Assembly: GCA_045657665.1 (NCBI GenBank) | Contig: JAZOTN010000022.1 | Span: forward strand, 25,417 to 89,416 | Direction of reading: 5' to 3' | DNA from: RUG12461 sp045657665 | Lineage (GTDB): Bacteria; Bacillota; Clostridia; Lachnospirales; Lachnospiraceae | Length of the DNA stretch: 64,000 nt | Shown: positions 1 to 7,596 of the stretch, in pieces | Layout of the letters: each line of letters starts with the position of its first letter | Position numbering within the stretch: the first letter of the stretch is position 1 | Made by a program: the position numbers and the translations under genes | The notes under the pieces: model-generated | Database searches by the model: none | The model's input: only the letters and a program-made list of their open reading frames with translations | Told to the model about the DNA's origin: nothing

Positions 1-2
1 CC

Positions 3-1217
3 TCCCGCAGCATGAAGCTCCTTCTGGTGCTCGATATCGTTTGCAATCTCAGTATTTTCTTTATCTTCAAGTATCTGGATTTTGCGATCGGAACGGTCAA
101 CTCTGTCTTCGGCACGGATTTTCCTCTCCGGAACATCGCTCTTCCCATCGGTATCTCATTCTTTACGTTCCAGGCGCTTTCCTACGTGATCGACGTTTAC
201 CGCGGTGATGCCTCCGCACAGAAGAATATTTTCAAGGTCGCTCTTTATATTTCCCTGTTTCCGCAGCTAATCGCCGGCCCGATCGTCCGTTATAAAGAGG
301 TTGCGGAGCAGATCGATCACCGGACAGTCACGCTTCCCGATTTCGGTTACGGCGTGAAACGTTTTATCCTCGGCTTTGCAAAAAAGGTGCTGATCGCGAA
401 CAACATGGCAGTCGTCGCGGAATCCATTTACAGTGTAGAGGAGCCGGGACTTTATCCGATCTCACTTCTCTGGATGGGCGTCATCAGCTACGGGATCCAG
501 ATCTTCTTTGATTTTTCCGGATATTCCGACATGGCCATCGGTCTCGGCCGGATGTTCGGGTTCCGCTTTGCGGAGAACTTCGATTATCCTTATATTTCCA
601 AATCCTTTACGGAATTCTGGAGAAGATGGCACATGTCACTCGGACGGTGGTTCCGGGATTATGTCTATATTCCGCTCGGAGGCTCCAGAAAAGGCGTTCC
701 GAGACAGGTTCTGAACCTCTTTATCGTCTGGCTCCTTACCGGTATCTGGCACGGCGCGAATTTCACGTATATTGTCTGGGCTCTTTCCTACTTTGTTTTC
801 CAGATGATAGAAAAGTTTTTCGTGAAACCGGAAAAACGAAAGAATTTCCTGATCAAAGCATTCTGGATGTTTGTGACACTGTTTGGTATCACCTTCCTCT
901 GGGGAATCTTTACCGCAAAGGATTTGCCGTCCGGCATTGATTACTGCCTCTGCCTGATCGGAGTCAACGCAAAAAACCCGGGTCTAAGGAGCCCTATCGT
1001 GATAAGGAACCTTCAGGAATACTGGTTCTTCTATGTGATCGGGATATTGTTTTCCACACCGATCGTTCCATGGCTCAATAAGATCACGAATCGATCGGAA
1101 GGACTGAAAAAAGTGAAAACTGTGCTTGTGCCGGTCGGATACATGGCCATCTTTTTCTGGGCGGTTTCCTACCTGCTGCTCGGTGCCCACAACCCGTTTA
1201 TCTACTTCAACTTTTAA
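3..1217 (+). CDS. MBOAT-family O-acyltransferase (AlgI/DltB-like), 5' end outside window
   Basis: This is a polytopic membrane O-acyltransferase that most likely moves acetyl groups across the membrane onto a cell-surface polysaccharide. The frame is open to the window edge. The visible 401-plus residues are shorter than typical AlgI-like proteins, so the N-terminus lies upstream of base 1. Family hallmarks are the FWRRWHMSLGRWFRDYVYIP block near residues 200-220 and the catalytic histidine in GIWHGANF near residue 247, with hydrophobic membrane segments on both sides. The DHHW protein that follows 47 bases downstream on the same strand is the usual partner of such enzymes (AlgI with AlgJ/AlgX). 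The acetylated polymer cannot be named from this window. Confidence 0.9.
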   Translation, partial: SRSMKLLLVLDIVCNLSIFFIFKYLDFAIGTVNSVFGTDFPLRNIALPIGISFFTFQALSYVIDVYRGDASAQKNIFKVALYISLFPQLIAGPIVRYKEVAEQIDHRTVTLPDFGYGVKRFILGFAKKVLIANNMAVVAESIYSVEEPGLYPISLLWMGVISYGIQIFFDFSGYSDMAIGLGRMFGFRFAENFDYPYISKSFTEFWRRWHMSLGRWFRDYVYIPLGGSRKGVPRQVLNLFIVWLLTGIWHGANFTYIVWALSYFVFQMIEKFFVKPEKRKNFLIKAFWMFVTLFGITFLWGIFTAKDLPSGIDYCLCLIGVNAKNPGLRSPIVIRNLQEYWFFYVIGILFSTPIVPWLNKITNRSEGLKKVKTVLVPVGYMAIFFWAVSYLLLGAHNPFIYFNF

Positions 1218-1264
1218 GAACAGAATTGGATCAAAATATGTCGTTTAGAATAATAACGACATAG

Positions 1265-2452
1265 ATGCATGACGATATGGAAAAAAAGACTATGGAAAAA
1301 CTGCAGTACAAGATCCTCGCGATCGCGTTTGTCATCGCGCTTGTTTTCTTCGCCGCCATTACAGACTTCAACTATGTTTCCTTTTATGTCAACAATGTAG
1401 TCTATAATGAGAAATGGATCCCGGATCTCGGACGAAAAAATGAAACGGATTATATGTCCTGTTTTTTCGGAAAGGATACTCTGATCGATCTCAACGGAGG
1501 TGTCCAGCGGCTGATGGGAACACCGGAAATGAACGATGTGGTCCGTCTTCAGAATGGGCATCTTACCGGGATGAAGGTCGCCATTGCCGAAAACCGGCTT
1601 GTGGAAGAAGCGGATGATATCGCGTTTCTCTACCGATACCTTTCCGAACGGGACATTCCGTTCCTTTATGTGGCGGCTCCCGACAAAGTCGCAAAGCACG
1701 ATAAAGAACTGCCCATCGGCTATTCGGACAGTTCAAACGAAAACCTGGATCGTTTTCTGGAAGAACTTGCCGTGCAGGGTGTTCCGTATATTGATATGCG
1801 GGATGAATTTTTTGAGGTCGGAATGGACCAGTATGATTATTTCTTCCTGACGGATCACCATTGGACAATGGAAGGCGGCTTTTACGGCTATACAAAGATT
1901 GCCGAATGGCTGGAAGAAAATGCGGGGATTCCGGTCGACCCGATGCTGACGGATATTTCCAACTATTCCTTTACTCACTATGACAACGCCATTGTCGGTT
2001 CCTGGGGACAGCGAACCGGAAAGCTCTTTTCCGGAACAGAAGGCATTGATATTCTTTCACCGGAGTTTCACACAGCACTCACGCGTACCTCGGACGGTGC
2101 ACAGGGAACCTATGATGAGGTTCTCGTTCGCTCCGATGTTATCGAAGAAGGGCATCCACAACATATCTATGATATCGTTTTCGGCTACAGCTACAGCGGA
2201 TTCATCAATGAAAACGCCAACAACGACGCGCGGATCATGATGGCCTGCGATTCTTTCGGAAAGGTGGTCAACCCCTTCCTGATCCTCTCCGTAAAACAGT
2301 TTGATGTCATCGAGAGCTATTATCCGGAGCATCTGACCGCAGACTATATCAATAACGTCCATCCGGACGCCATTATTCTCATGCAGTGTCCTGCTAATAA
2401 CCTTGGGGTGGATTCTTCCTATACCTACGAAAAAAGTCTGACTTCGCAGTAA
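1265..2452 (+). CDS. DHHW-family (AlgX/AlgJ-like) exported protein
   Basis: This is a 395-residue protein with one N-terminal membrane segment (about residues 14-38) and a large extracytoplasmic domain. Around residues 190-205 it carries LTDHHWTMEGG, the DHHW signature of AlgJ/AlgX-like SGNH-fold proteins. An earlier DKV...H segment and the late ACDSFG motif also fit that fold. In characterised systems these proteins transfer acetyl groups received from the MBOAT protein to polysaccharide, which matches the upstream neighbour. The start is uncertain: ATG codons at 1265, 1277 and 1292 are all possible and none has a strong ribosome binding site. The gene is probably co-transcribed with the MBOAT gene. 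Confidence 0.85.
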   Translation: MHDDMEKKTMEKLQYKILAIAFVIALVFFAAITDFNYVSFYVNNVVYNEKWIPDLGRKNETDYMSCFFGKDTLIDLNGGVQRLMGTPEMNDVVRLQNGHLTGMKVAIAENRLVEEADDIAFLYRYLSERDIPFLYVAAPDKVAKHDKELPIGYSDSSNENLDRFLEELAVQGVPYIDMRDEFFEVGMDQYDYFFLTDHHWTMEGGFYGYTKIAEWLEENAGIPVDPMLTDISNYSFTHYDNAIVGSWGQRTGKLFSGTEGIDILSPEFHTALTRTSDGAQGTYDEVLVRSDVIEEGHPQHIYDIVFGYSYSGFINENANNDARIMMACDSFGKVVNPFLILSVKQFDVIESYYPEHLTADYINNVHPDAIILMQCPANNLGVDSSYTYEKSLTSQ

Positions 2453-2570
2453 TCAAAGGTGTTGTGGTACTAAGCGCAACACGGGTATAAAAAACTTAGG
2501 AAAGGAGGGCGGTTTCAGATCACATTTCTCCATTGTCACCCACTCGTTCACCCTTTGACTTTTGTTGAAT

Positions 2571-2948
2571 TTACCATATCACATCTATATCATATGAAGA
2601 AATAGCTGCATCTTTTGTTATGAAACCAAGTCCTTCGATAGTAGCCTGAGATATCAGTAATCTGTCAAACGGATCATTATGATGATCCGGAAGGTTTTTT
2701 ATTCCTTCAATATGCACCGGTTTAATGCTAAGTACAGTTAATCCGGCCTCTTCACATTTTTCAGCCAATTCGACCATAGAACAGTCAAGATCAAGCTTTC
2801 CTATGCTCTGCTTTATTGAAATCTCCCACAGAGAGACCAAGCTGTAGTATACCTTCTCTTCATTCCGGATCCGATTATTAGCCGTTTCTGACAACCTTGA
2901 ACTATCAAACATATACCAGATAAGTGTGTGCGTATCCAGCAAAACCAT
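2571..2948 (-). CDS. PIN-domain toxin, VapC-like (type II toxin-antitoxin)
   Basis: This is a 125-residue PIN-domain protein of the VapC type, predicted to be a metal-dependent RNase toxin. The acidic residues expected for the active site are present: Asp5 in LLDTHTLIW, a Glu in SLWEISIK near residue 43, DPFDRLL near residue 92 and a late KDAAI acidic position. The gene follows the small antitoxin gene, with its ATG sharing a base with the antitoxin stop (TGATG), so translation is coupled. This arrangement is typical of chromosomal and island-borne toxin-antitoxin pairs. The RNA target cannot be predicted. It lies at the left edge of the accessory island. Confidence 0.88.
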   Translation of the reverse strand: MVLLDTHTLIWYMFDSSRLSETANNRIRNEEKVYYSLVSLWEISIKQSIGKLDLDCSMVELAEKCEEAGLTVLSIKPVHIEGIKNLPDHHNDPFDRLLISQATIEGLGFITKDAAISSYDIDVIW

Positions 2949-3154
2949 CAGATATACCCTCCAAAACAGTCAGGAGTTTCATCAAAATCATCTGCCATAA
3001 ATTTTAATCTTCCTTTTAACAGATCCGGGCATCGCCTTTGATCTTTTTTGTCATTATTCTGCTTTGCTTTCAAAAATTTTATAAAATCAGTAACTTCCGC
3101 CATATTTCTTTCCGTCAGAGTTTTGGCCTCCTCTACCAACTCGCTGTATGCCAT
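2948..3154 (-). CDS. antitoxin partner of the PIN toxin (DUF2281/VapB-like)
   Basis: This is a 68-residue acidic and helical protein directly upstream of the PIN toxin. I chose the ATG at 3154 (protein beginning MAYSELVEEA) because TGGAGGT sits just upstream at suitable spacing. A start ten codons further upstream is in frame but has no such site. The AEVTDFIKFLKAKQ segment resembles short antitoxins that pair with PIN toxins in Firmicutes. Its C-terminal tail (DDFDETPDCFGGY) would be the toxin-binding part by analogy with VapB. The assignment rests mostly on gene order and size. Confidence 0.75.
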   Translation of the reverse strand: MAYSELVEEAKTLTERNMAEVTDFIKFLKAKQNNDKKDQRRCPDLLKGRLKFMADDFDETPDCFGGYI

Positions 3155-3338
3155 GATAATACCTCCATACTTATCAATATCCAAGTTAATCCCTTCTATA
3201 TGATATTATTATATCAGAAATGCACCCATACAAACAACATCCCCGTACATATTGTACAAGAGATTCTTCAAACATGTATGCCAACTTCTGCTGCGTATAT
3301 TTCTGAACTTATAATCATTTTGCATTATGCCGCGAAAG

Positions 3339-3457
3339 CCCTATTGCTGCGGGGAGGCGGGTGTGGTATAAGCGACAGGGCGGATGACCATGTTTTATAA
3401 GGCCATCCGCTTTGATCTGCCTTTACCGCGCCCACGGGGGACACCACGGCAATAGGG
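3339..3457. repeat. long imperfect inverted repeat (structured element A)
   Basis: The arms CCCTATTGC (3339-3347) and GCAATAGGG (3449-3457) are exact reverse complements. Weaker complementarity continues inward, with GCGGATG and CATCCGC bracketing the centre. The element sits just downstream of the ArdC-like gene on the minus strand and resembles the two larger inverted repeats in this island. It could be a transcript-end structure or a small structured RNA. Confidence 0.55.
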
Positions 3458-3470
3458 ACGTGGAATAAGC

Positions 3471-3833
3471 CTATTCCACGCTCTCACCTGCAATTTCCTG
3501 CGCCGTTATCTTATCAACCTGATTCGGTGCAAACCAGAAAGCCTTTACCATCAGCATTTTCTCGTCATAAGAAATCTCTGCTCCGGTCTTCTTGTCCTTT
3601 CTCTTACCAGCCGGGCGCATCTTCCATACTGGAAACTCGGCGATAGCATGCTGTCCGTGACAGACGCGATAGCCGAGGTCAAGCCATCCTGCATAGGTAT
3701 GTATCTGAAGAGGCTCCGGTATCTCCTTCTCACCTTCTTCAGTTTCAACTTTTATCATCCGGCCTGTAGAGCCGAGCAGCCCCTCTTCCATCAGACGGAG
3801 CCTGTTCTTTAATATGATTTCAGCATTCTTCAT
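3471..3833 (-). CDS. ArdC-like / mobile-element protein of unknown function
   Basis: This is a 120-residue protein with a good ribosome binding site (AAAGGAG) before the ATG at 3833. The middle part (YRVCHGQHAIAEFPVWKM, then MLMVKAFWFAPNQV) resembles the N-terminal ssDNA-binding domain of ArdC/LtrC-like proteins carried by conjugative elements, where a 'K/H-G-Q/E-HAIAEF' turn is followed by a second beta unit. No protease-like C-terminal domain is present, so this is either a single-domain version or a fragment. The neighbouring DUF5688 gene and structured repeats support a mobile-element origin. No function should be assumed. Confidence 0.6.
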   Translation of the reverse strand: MKNAEIILKNRLRLMEEGLLGSTGRMIKVETEEGEKEIPEPLQIHTYAGWLDLGYRVCHGQHAIAEFPVWKMRPAGKRKDKKTGAEISYDEKMLMVKAFWFAPNQVDKITAQEIAGESVE

Positions 3834-3865
3834 AATGCGCTCCTTTCTTCGTAAACATCTACAAC

Positions 3866-3893
3866 AGAGCCGGAGGCGGCTGCCCCCGGCTCT
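3866..3893 (-). terminator. GC-rich hairpin downstream of the DUF5688 gene
   Basis: AGAGCCGG (3866-3873) pairs perfectly with CCGGCTCT (3886-3893). The hairpin lies between the end of the DUF5688 gene and the ArdC-like gene on the minus strand. There is no clear run of T after it in either direction, so termination is only a guess. Confidence 0.4.
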
Positions 3894-3983
3894 TTATCAT
3901 CGGTCACGCCGGCATGGACGTTTCAACCGGCAATACGCAGTCCGTCTACTTCTGTGTAAACATACACGGAATCGGAAAGTCTT

Positions 3984-4835
3984 TCATCCGGTGCGACCTG
4001 ACTTAAGCTCACTTACCATTGAGACAAGAGACAAAACGTCCATATCTGCCGTAGCAGGAACGATGATGCACTCATGAACACTTGAAGGCAGCACGAAAAA
4101 CTCCTTTCCGATCCTTTCGATCACGGTCTGCATGATCTCCTTATCCAAAAGCGCAGCTGCTCCGTTGACCTTCTGCTCATTGGTCAGAACAAACATTGCT
4201 TCATCTGCCGGAGGCATCACAGAAATCAGTTCCCCTGCATCTTCACCCATCATCGAAACAAGCACAGAACTCATGGTCTGGAACGTACTCGGCAGGAGCT
4301 TCGGCAGATTCTGGAGTGCCTGATCATGCAGTGTATCTACATCTACTCCCCATGCTTCCATGAGTGAATTAGTTATCGGTGAGCTTGCGATCCCGCTGAA
4401 ATCATGCCCCATCAAGATATGATAAGTAACAGCCAGATCCGCAATGATCTTATGCGGTCTCAGCTCCAGCAGCTCCCTGTTCCATTCCTTACTGATGAGA
4501 CGGGGGACGATCTTCTCCCGTACCCTGTCGAAATCGGTAATCTGACCAACATCGAAGGTATTCCTTACTTCATTGCGAAGCCGAACATCTGCAATAATCT
4601 CAAGGACTTCGTTCATGTCCTCTCCGGACTGGTACTTCTCAAAAAACTGCTCCAGATAGATCGTAGGACAGATGTTACTCTCTGCACTGCGGATTGTCAG
4701 CCCTGTCAGCTTCAGGTCATTGTTCTTTACCACGGTCTGAAGCTCGACCGAAGCATTAGCAAAGCTCTCCGGGAGGTACTCACGAATCTTTTCTACAACT
4801 GCTTTTGCAAAAACATCAAAACTCATTTTTTCCAT
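3984..4835 (-). CDS. DUF5688 family protein, C-terminus frameshifted
   Basis: This is a protein of unknown function from a family common in Lachnospiraceae mobile elements. The ATG at 4835 is preferred because AGGAAAAGAAG precedes it. The reading frame stops at 3984, giving about 283 residues. The body is intact, including the LPSSVHECIIVPAT segment typical of the family near the end. The expected C-terminal tail is present in the other frame: starting near 4010 it reads SQVAPDERLSDSVYVYTE and runs to a stop at 3923. A single-base loss around 4005-4015 therefore replaces the last ~29 residues with KSGRTG. The intact gene would span 3923-4835. The last residues may be dispensable, so the product may still be made. 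Confidence 0.8.
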   Translation of the reverse strand: MEKMSFDVFAKAVVEKIREYLPESFANASVELQTVVKNNDLKLTGLTIRSAESNICPTIYLEQFFEKYQSGEDMNEVLEIIADVRLRNEVRNTFDVGQITDFDRVREKIVPRLISKEWNRELLELRPHKIIADLAVTYHILMGHDFSGIASSPITNSLMEAWGVDVDTLHDQALQNLPKLLPSTFQTMSSVLVSMMGEDAGELISVMPPADEAMFVLTNEQKVNGAAALLDKEIMQTVIERIGKEFFVLPSSVHECIIVPATADMDVLSLVSMVSELKSGRTG

Positions 4836-4909
4836 CTTCTTTTCCTTTCCGGGCGCAAGCCCAACAAAATAAGCTATTTTCAATTACCCCAGCAGCCATC
4901 CTCCTTTCC

Positions 4910-5110
4910 TACTGCCGTCCATGGTTTAAGATGTCAAGGTTCTCCCGCCGCTTTGGCGGTGATGCTTTTGCGAGTGTGCACGCCGCCCCGCCAAGTCAAG
5001 GGTCGCGAAGCGATGCATTTTACCCTTGACTTGGCATAAGGGGCAGTGTGCGACAATCGCGTATCACCGTCAGGCGGGAGGTTCTTAAGACATCTCCATG
5101 GACGGCAGTA
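4910..5110. repeat. 200-base imperfect inverted repeat (structured element B)
   Basis: The outer 15 bases at 4910-4924 (TACTGCCGTCCATGG) and at 5096-5110 are perfect reverse complements. Further inward, CTCCCGCC pairs with GGCGGGAG. The inner stem GCCAAGTCAAGGG (about 4991-5003) pairs with CCCTTGACTTGGC, around a loop containing GCGAAGCG. No convincing gene overlaps it. The nested stems separated by asymmetric loops look like a selected RNA structure rather than a simple terminator. It lies just upstream of the DUF5688 gene. Confidence 0.7.
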
Positions 5111-5494
5111 AGGGGGATGACTGACGGGACAGACAAATAGCAATCATCAACACCATTTTTATCATCAATAACCATCAATAATATGGGGGTTGCGGGGTTC
5201 TCCCCGCGAGAAGGGGGTAGGCGAGACGACAGCCGGTTGGCGATCGTATTCAAGACCGCTTACCGGCTGTCAGGCTCGGCGAGGGGGAAGGCTTTCCCCC
5301 CTTAAATCAATATCAGAAAGACCTGTATAACCAGAATTGGTAACAAAAACACGAACAGCAGTATTACAACACACAGAGGCAGACTCAGAAAGCCTACTCC
5401 CTGCCTTTTCTCACCGGGAAGGTGCAGGGAACGGGCGCGGCGCTGCATTTCAAGCGCCGGGGTGCTCGGCGGGTTCCCTGCTTAACATCTGCAC
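5111..5494. other. non-coding stretch with two further hairpins
   Basis: I see no credible gene here. The stretch contains ACAGCCGGT (5229-5237) pairing with ACCGGCTGT (5262-5270). A second hairpin is formed by GCAGGGAAC (5424-5432) and GTTCCCTGC (5473-5481), with an inner GC-rich stem. The short frames that cross this region are GC-rich artefacts without ribosome binding sites. Together with elements B and C it makes about 700 bases of structured non-coding DNA. Confidence 0.5.
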
Positions 5495-5525
5495 AAAAAA
5501 ACAGGAGCCTCCCGAAGGAAGCTCC
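5495..5525 (-). terminator. rho-independent terminator of the small gene at 5548-5850
   Basis: Read on the minus strand, GGAGCTTCC and GGGAGGCTCC form a tight hairpin (5504-5525) followed by seven T (complement of the A run at 5495-5501). It lies 23 bases after the stop of the minus-strand gene. Confidence 0.8.
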
Positions 5526-5547
5526 CGTCCGTAAGAGCCTGTAGGCA

Positions 5548-5850
5548 TCAGTCCTTGGCTTCGAATGCCTCTGACAGCTGGGTGATGACACCGATCAGTT
5601 TCTCGAGCTTTTCACCCATCGAGTTTGCGGCCTGGCACTTCCTCTGGCTCTCACAGACCTTCCAGAGGTACTTCATTCCGGGGCTTGCCGCGCTGTTCTT
5701 TCCCTTGCGGTCGAACTCATACTTGACCTTGGGAACCTCCACGTCCTCGAATAGATCTTCCGCCAGAAGGATATCCTCGATGGCCAGTGCCTCAATCGTA
5801 ATCTTCTCCGCTCCTACCTCAACGCTTGTAATCTCTACCATCTTTGCCAT
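5548..5850 (-). CDS. small hypothetical protein of the island
   Basis: This is a 100-residue protein that I do not recognise. It is very likely real: AAAGGAGAACAAGATC gives a strong ribosome binding site before ATG 5850, and a clear terminator follows the stop. The N-terminal half is beta-rich and acidic (VEITSVEVGAEKITIEALAIEDILLAED). The middle is basic with two cysteines, and the last 25 residues (MGEKLEKLIGVITQLSEAFEAKD) should form a helix. There are no membrane segments. It is flanked on both sides by long inverted repeats, which suggests a cassette-like unit. Confidence 0.65.
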   Translation of the reverse strand: MAKMVEITSVEVGAEKITIEALAIEDILLAEDLFEDVEVPKVKYEFDRKGKNSAASPGMKYLWKVCESQRKCQAANSMGEKLEKLIGVITQLSEAFEAKD

Positions 5851-5887
5851 GATCTTGTTCTCCTTTCGTTAAAACCAGCAGCCTGTT

Positions 5888-6040
5888 CTGCTATGCCCAC
5901 GATGGTCAGAGAGAGCAGCGCCCCGACAAGGCTGCCCGCAGGGCACTCGCGAGAAAAATTTTTCAGCGAAGCGTCTTGAAAAATTTTTCCGGCCTTGCGG
6001 GGCATTGAGCTGCGAACGTAGTACCATGGGCATATAGCAG
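5888..6040. repeat. 150-base imperfect inverted repeat (structured element C)
   Basis: CTGCTATGCCCA (5888-5899) pairs with TGGGCATATAGCAG (6027-6040). GCCCCGACAAGGC (5920-5932) pairs with GCCTTGCGGGGC (5992-6003). In the core, GAAAAATTTTTCA (5953-5965) and TGAAAAATTTTTC (5977-5989) are perfect complements around a loop with GCGAAGCG. The same loop sequence tops element B, so the two are related. Confidence 0.7.
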
Positions 6041-6484
6041 ATTGGCGCTGGTTTCCGAAAGAAGAACATATGGCAAAGGTGGTGCTTGGAGATTACGTAA
6101 GGTCGGGGCGGATACGATTGCGGCACTATCGGGGATTATCCTTCGGAAGATCTGGACGTGGTGGCACGGTCAAGTATGAGTGCAAGGGAAGCGCGGTAAG
6201 ACCTGGGGTGTTAGTACCTCGGATGGGATGTGAGAGCCAGAGGACAGGCGAAAACGGGTGAAATGCCGAGAAACACGGTGCCATCATCCCGCAAGAGGCA
6301 TTAAGGACTAATACCACAGGAACTCGGACGGGAGCATTCTTCGGGAGGCTGCAGGATGGCGCAGATGGCATTCAAGGATACCGCTTCCGGCGGTATCTTC
6401 CATTTAAAATACGGGGCCACAGCCCTGTCCTAGAGCAAGACCGCATTTTGAAAACAGGCGCCGAGTGGCACCCGCCTGTTTTCT
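6041..6484 (+). ncRNA. possible large structured RNA, family not identified
   Basis: This is about 440 bases without a credible gene. The sequence is purine-rich, GC-rich and dense in short helices, and looks RNA-like rather than coding. Two clean hairpins close it on the right: GATACCGC/GCGGTATC (6377-6397) and GAAAACAGGCG/CGCCTGTTTTC (6450-6483). The latter ends in a TTTTCT tract and resembles a plus-strand terminator. Element C lies immediately to the left. I looked for group II intron signs (a reverse transcriptase gene, a domain V hairpin) and saw none. It may belong to one of the large ornate RNA classes found in phages and islands, but I cannot match it to a named class. The strand is inferred from the terminator-like hairpin. 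Confidence 0.4.
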
Positions 6485-6735
6485 GGTCACAACGATTGGA
6501 AACAGGGCGGCTCTTACATAATAATCTGAAAAAAAACAATACAAAGATCCGGCATGATAATTCTAGAGAAAATCCTGAAACGGCATAATATTCTTGCATT
6601 ATATATATTATATATAGAAGGATGGGAGATTATCTTTGATTTATCGATGCCTGTCTGATAAAATAAACGGGAAGTAGATCCTTATGGTGAATGCCAACCA
6701 TCGGTAAGATGCAGGAAAATCTTTTGGGGGGATTT
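6485..6735. other. AT-rich leader before the PAS-GGDEF gene
   Basis: No gene is seen. The segment around 6595-6620 is a run of alternating A and T (GCATTATATATATTATATATAG). It could provide a promoter for the c-di-GMP genes to its right, but no clear pair of -35 and -10 boxes can be assigned. Confidence 0.35.
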
Positions 6736-7548
6736 ATGGCCAGATATCGCTACAGTGAATCGGACTTCAGACTGATCGAAAACAGCTGCCTGGCATTTGG
6801 TGTCTATCAGTTCCTTGATCGGCGCGTAGTGACTGTGGCGCTTTCGGAGGGTCTGCTTGAACTTTTTGGCCTGCCAGACAGGGCAGAAGCTTATGCGCTC
6901 ATGGATAACGATATGTACCGGGATGTACATCCGGATGATGTCGCCAGGATCGAGGATGCGGCGCTCCGATTTGCGACGGAGGGCGGCAGCTATGATGTCA
7001 CGTATCGCGCAAAAATCCGTGACGAGTACCATGTGATACACGCACATGGCAAACACACCTATCCCGACGCCGGTGTCAGACTGGCTGTTGTCTCCTATGC
7101 CGACGAAGGCGTCTTTTCCGAAGATCACAGGGGATCTTTCGACCGGGCATTACAGAACGAGTTAGAAAAAACCTTAAATAATCTTAAGGGTCATTTTGAT
7201 CCCATGACCGGACTTCCGGGACTGAATTATTTCTTTGAATTGGCGGAGACGGATCGCAGGGGGATGCTGGAACGGGGAGAGCAGCCTGTTGCACTGTATT
7301 TTGATTTCACCGGAATGAAGGGCTTCAATCTGCGCTATGGCTTCGCGGAAGGCGACAAGCTGATCCTGGCAATGTCAAGGGTCCTGATACGGGCCTTTTC
7401 CGTTGAGAATTGCTGTCGTATCGGTGGCGACCGGTTCGCTGCGTATGACAAAGCGGAAGGCCTGGAAAACAAGCTCAACAAAGTGATCGCCGAGTGCAGG
7501 ACGATCAACGAGGGGAAGAACCTCCCTGTCAGGATCGGAATCTACTAG
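6736..7548 (+). CDS. PAS-GGDEF N-terminal part of an EAL protein, ended by an in-frame amber codon
   Basis: The encoded 270 residues contain a PAS-like domain (about 20-110; VHPDDVARIEDA is typical) and a GGDEF-type domain (about 145-270). The signature reads RIGGDRFAAY, so the catalytic Glu of GGDEF is replaced by Arg. The domain is probably not an active cyclase and may instead be regulatory. The ATG at 6736 follows a run of G (TGGGGGGATTT), and I prefer it over the ATG at 6691. Translation stops at TAG 7546-7548, just inside the last GGDEF strand (RIGIY). The same frame continues without further stops into the EAL gene at 7597. One gene, 6736-10212, has thus been split, probably by a CAG-to-TAG change. 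Confidence 0.75.
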   Translation: MARYRYSESDFRLIENSCLAFGVYQFLDRRVVTVALSEGLLELFGLPDRAEAYALMDNDMYRDVHPDDVARIEDAALRFATEGGSYDVTYRAKIRDEYHVIHAHGKHTYPDAGVRLAVVSYADEGVFSEDHRGSFDRALQNELEKTLNNLKGHFDPMTGLPGLNYFFELAETDRRGMLERGEQPVALYFDFTGMKGFNLRYGFAEGDKLILAMSRVLIRAFSVENCCRIGGDRFAAYDKAEGLENKLNKVIAECRTINEGKNLPVRIGIY

Positions 7549-7596
7549 ATCCACGCACAGGATGTCGGGATCGGCGTCGCCTGTGACCGGGCCAAG

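Noticed and set aside
3038..3400. Plus-strand ORF of 120 codons
   Set aside because: It is antisense to the antitoxin gene and to structured element A, has no ribosome binding site and no recognisable protein features.
5851..6600. Group II intron
   Set aside because: No reverse transcriptase gene and no domain V-like hairpin were seen; the region is too short for a complete intron with its protein.
7546..7548. TAG as a recoded sense codon in this organism
   Set aside because: TAG ends rpmH at 27330 and the small par ORF at 16899, and other genes show no internal TAG, so a simple nonsense change is more likely.
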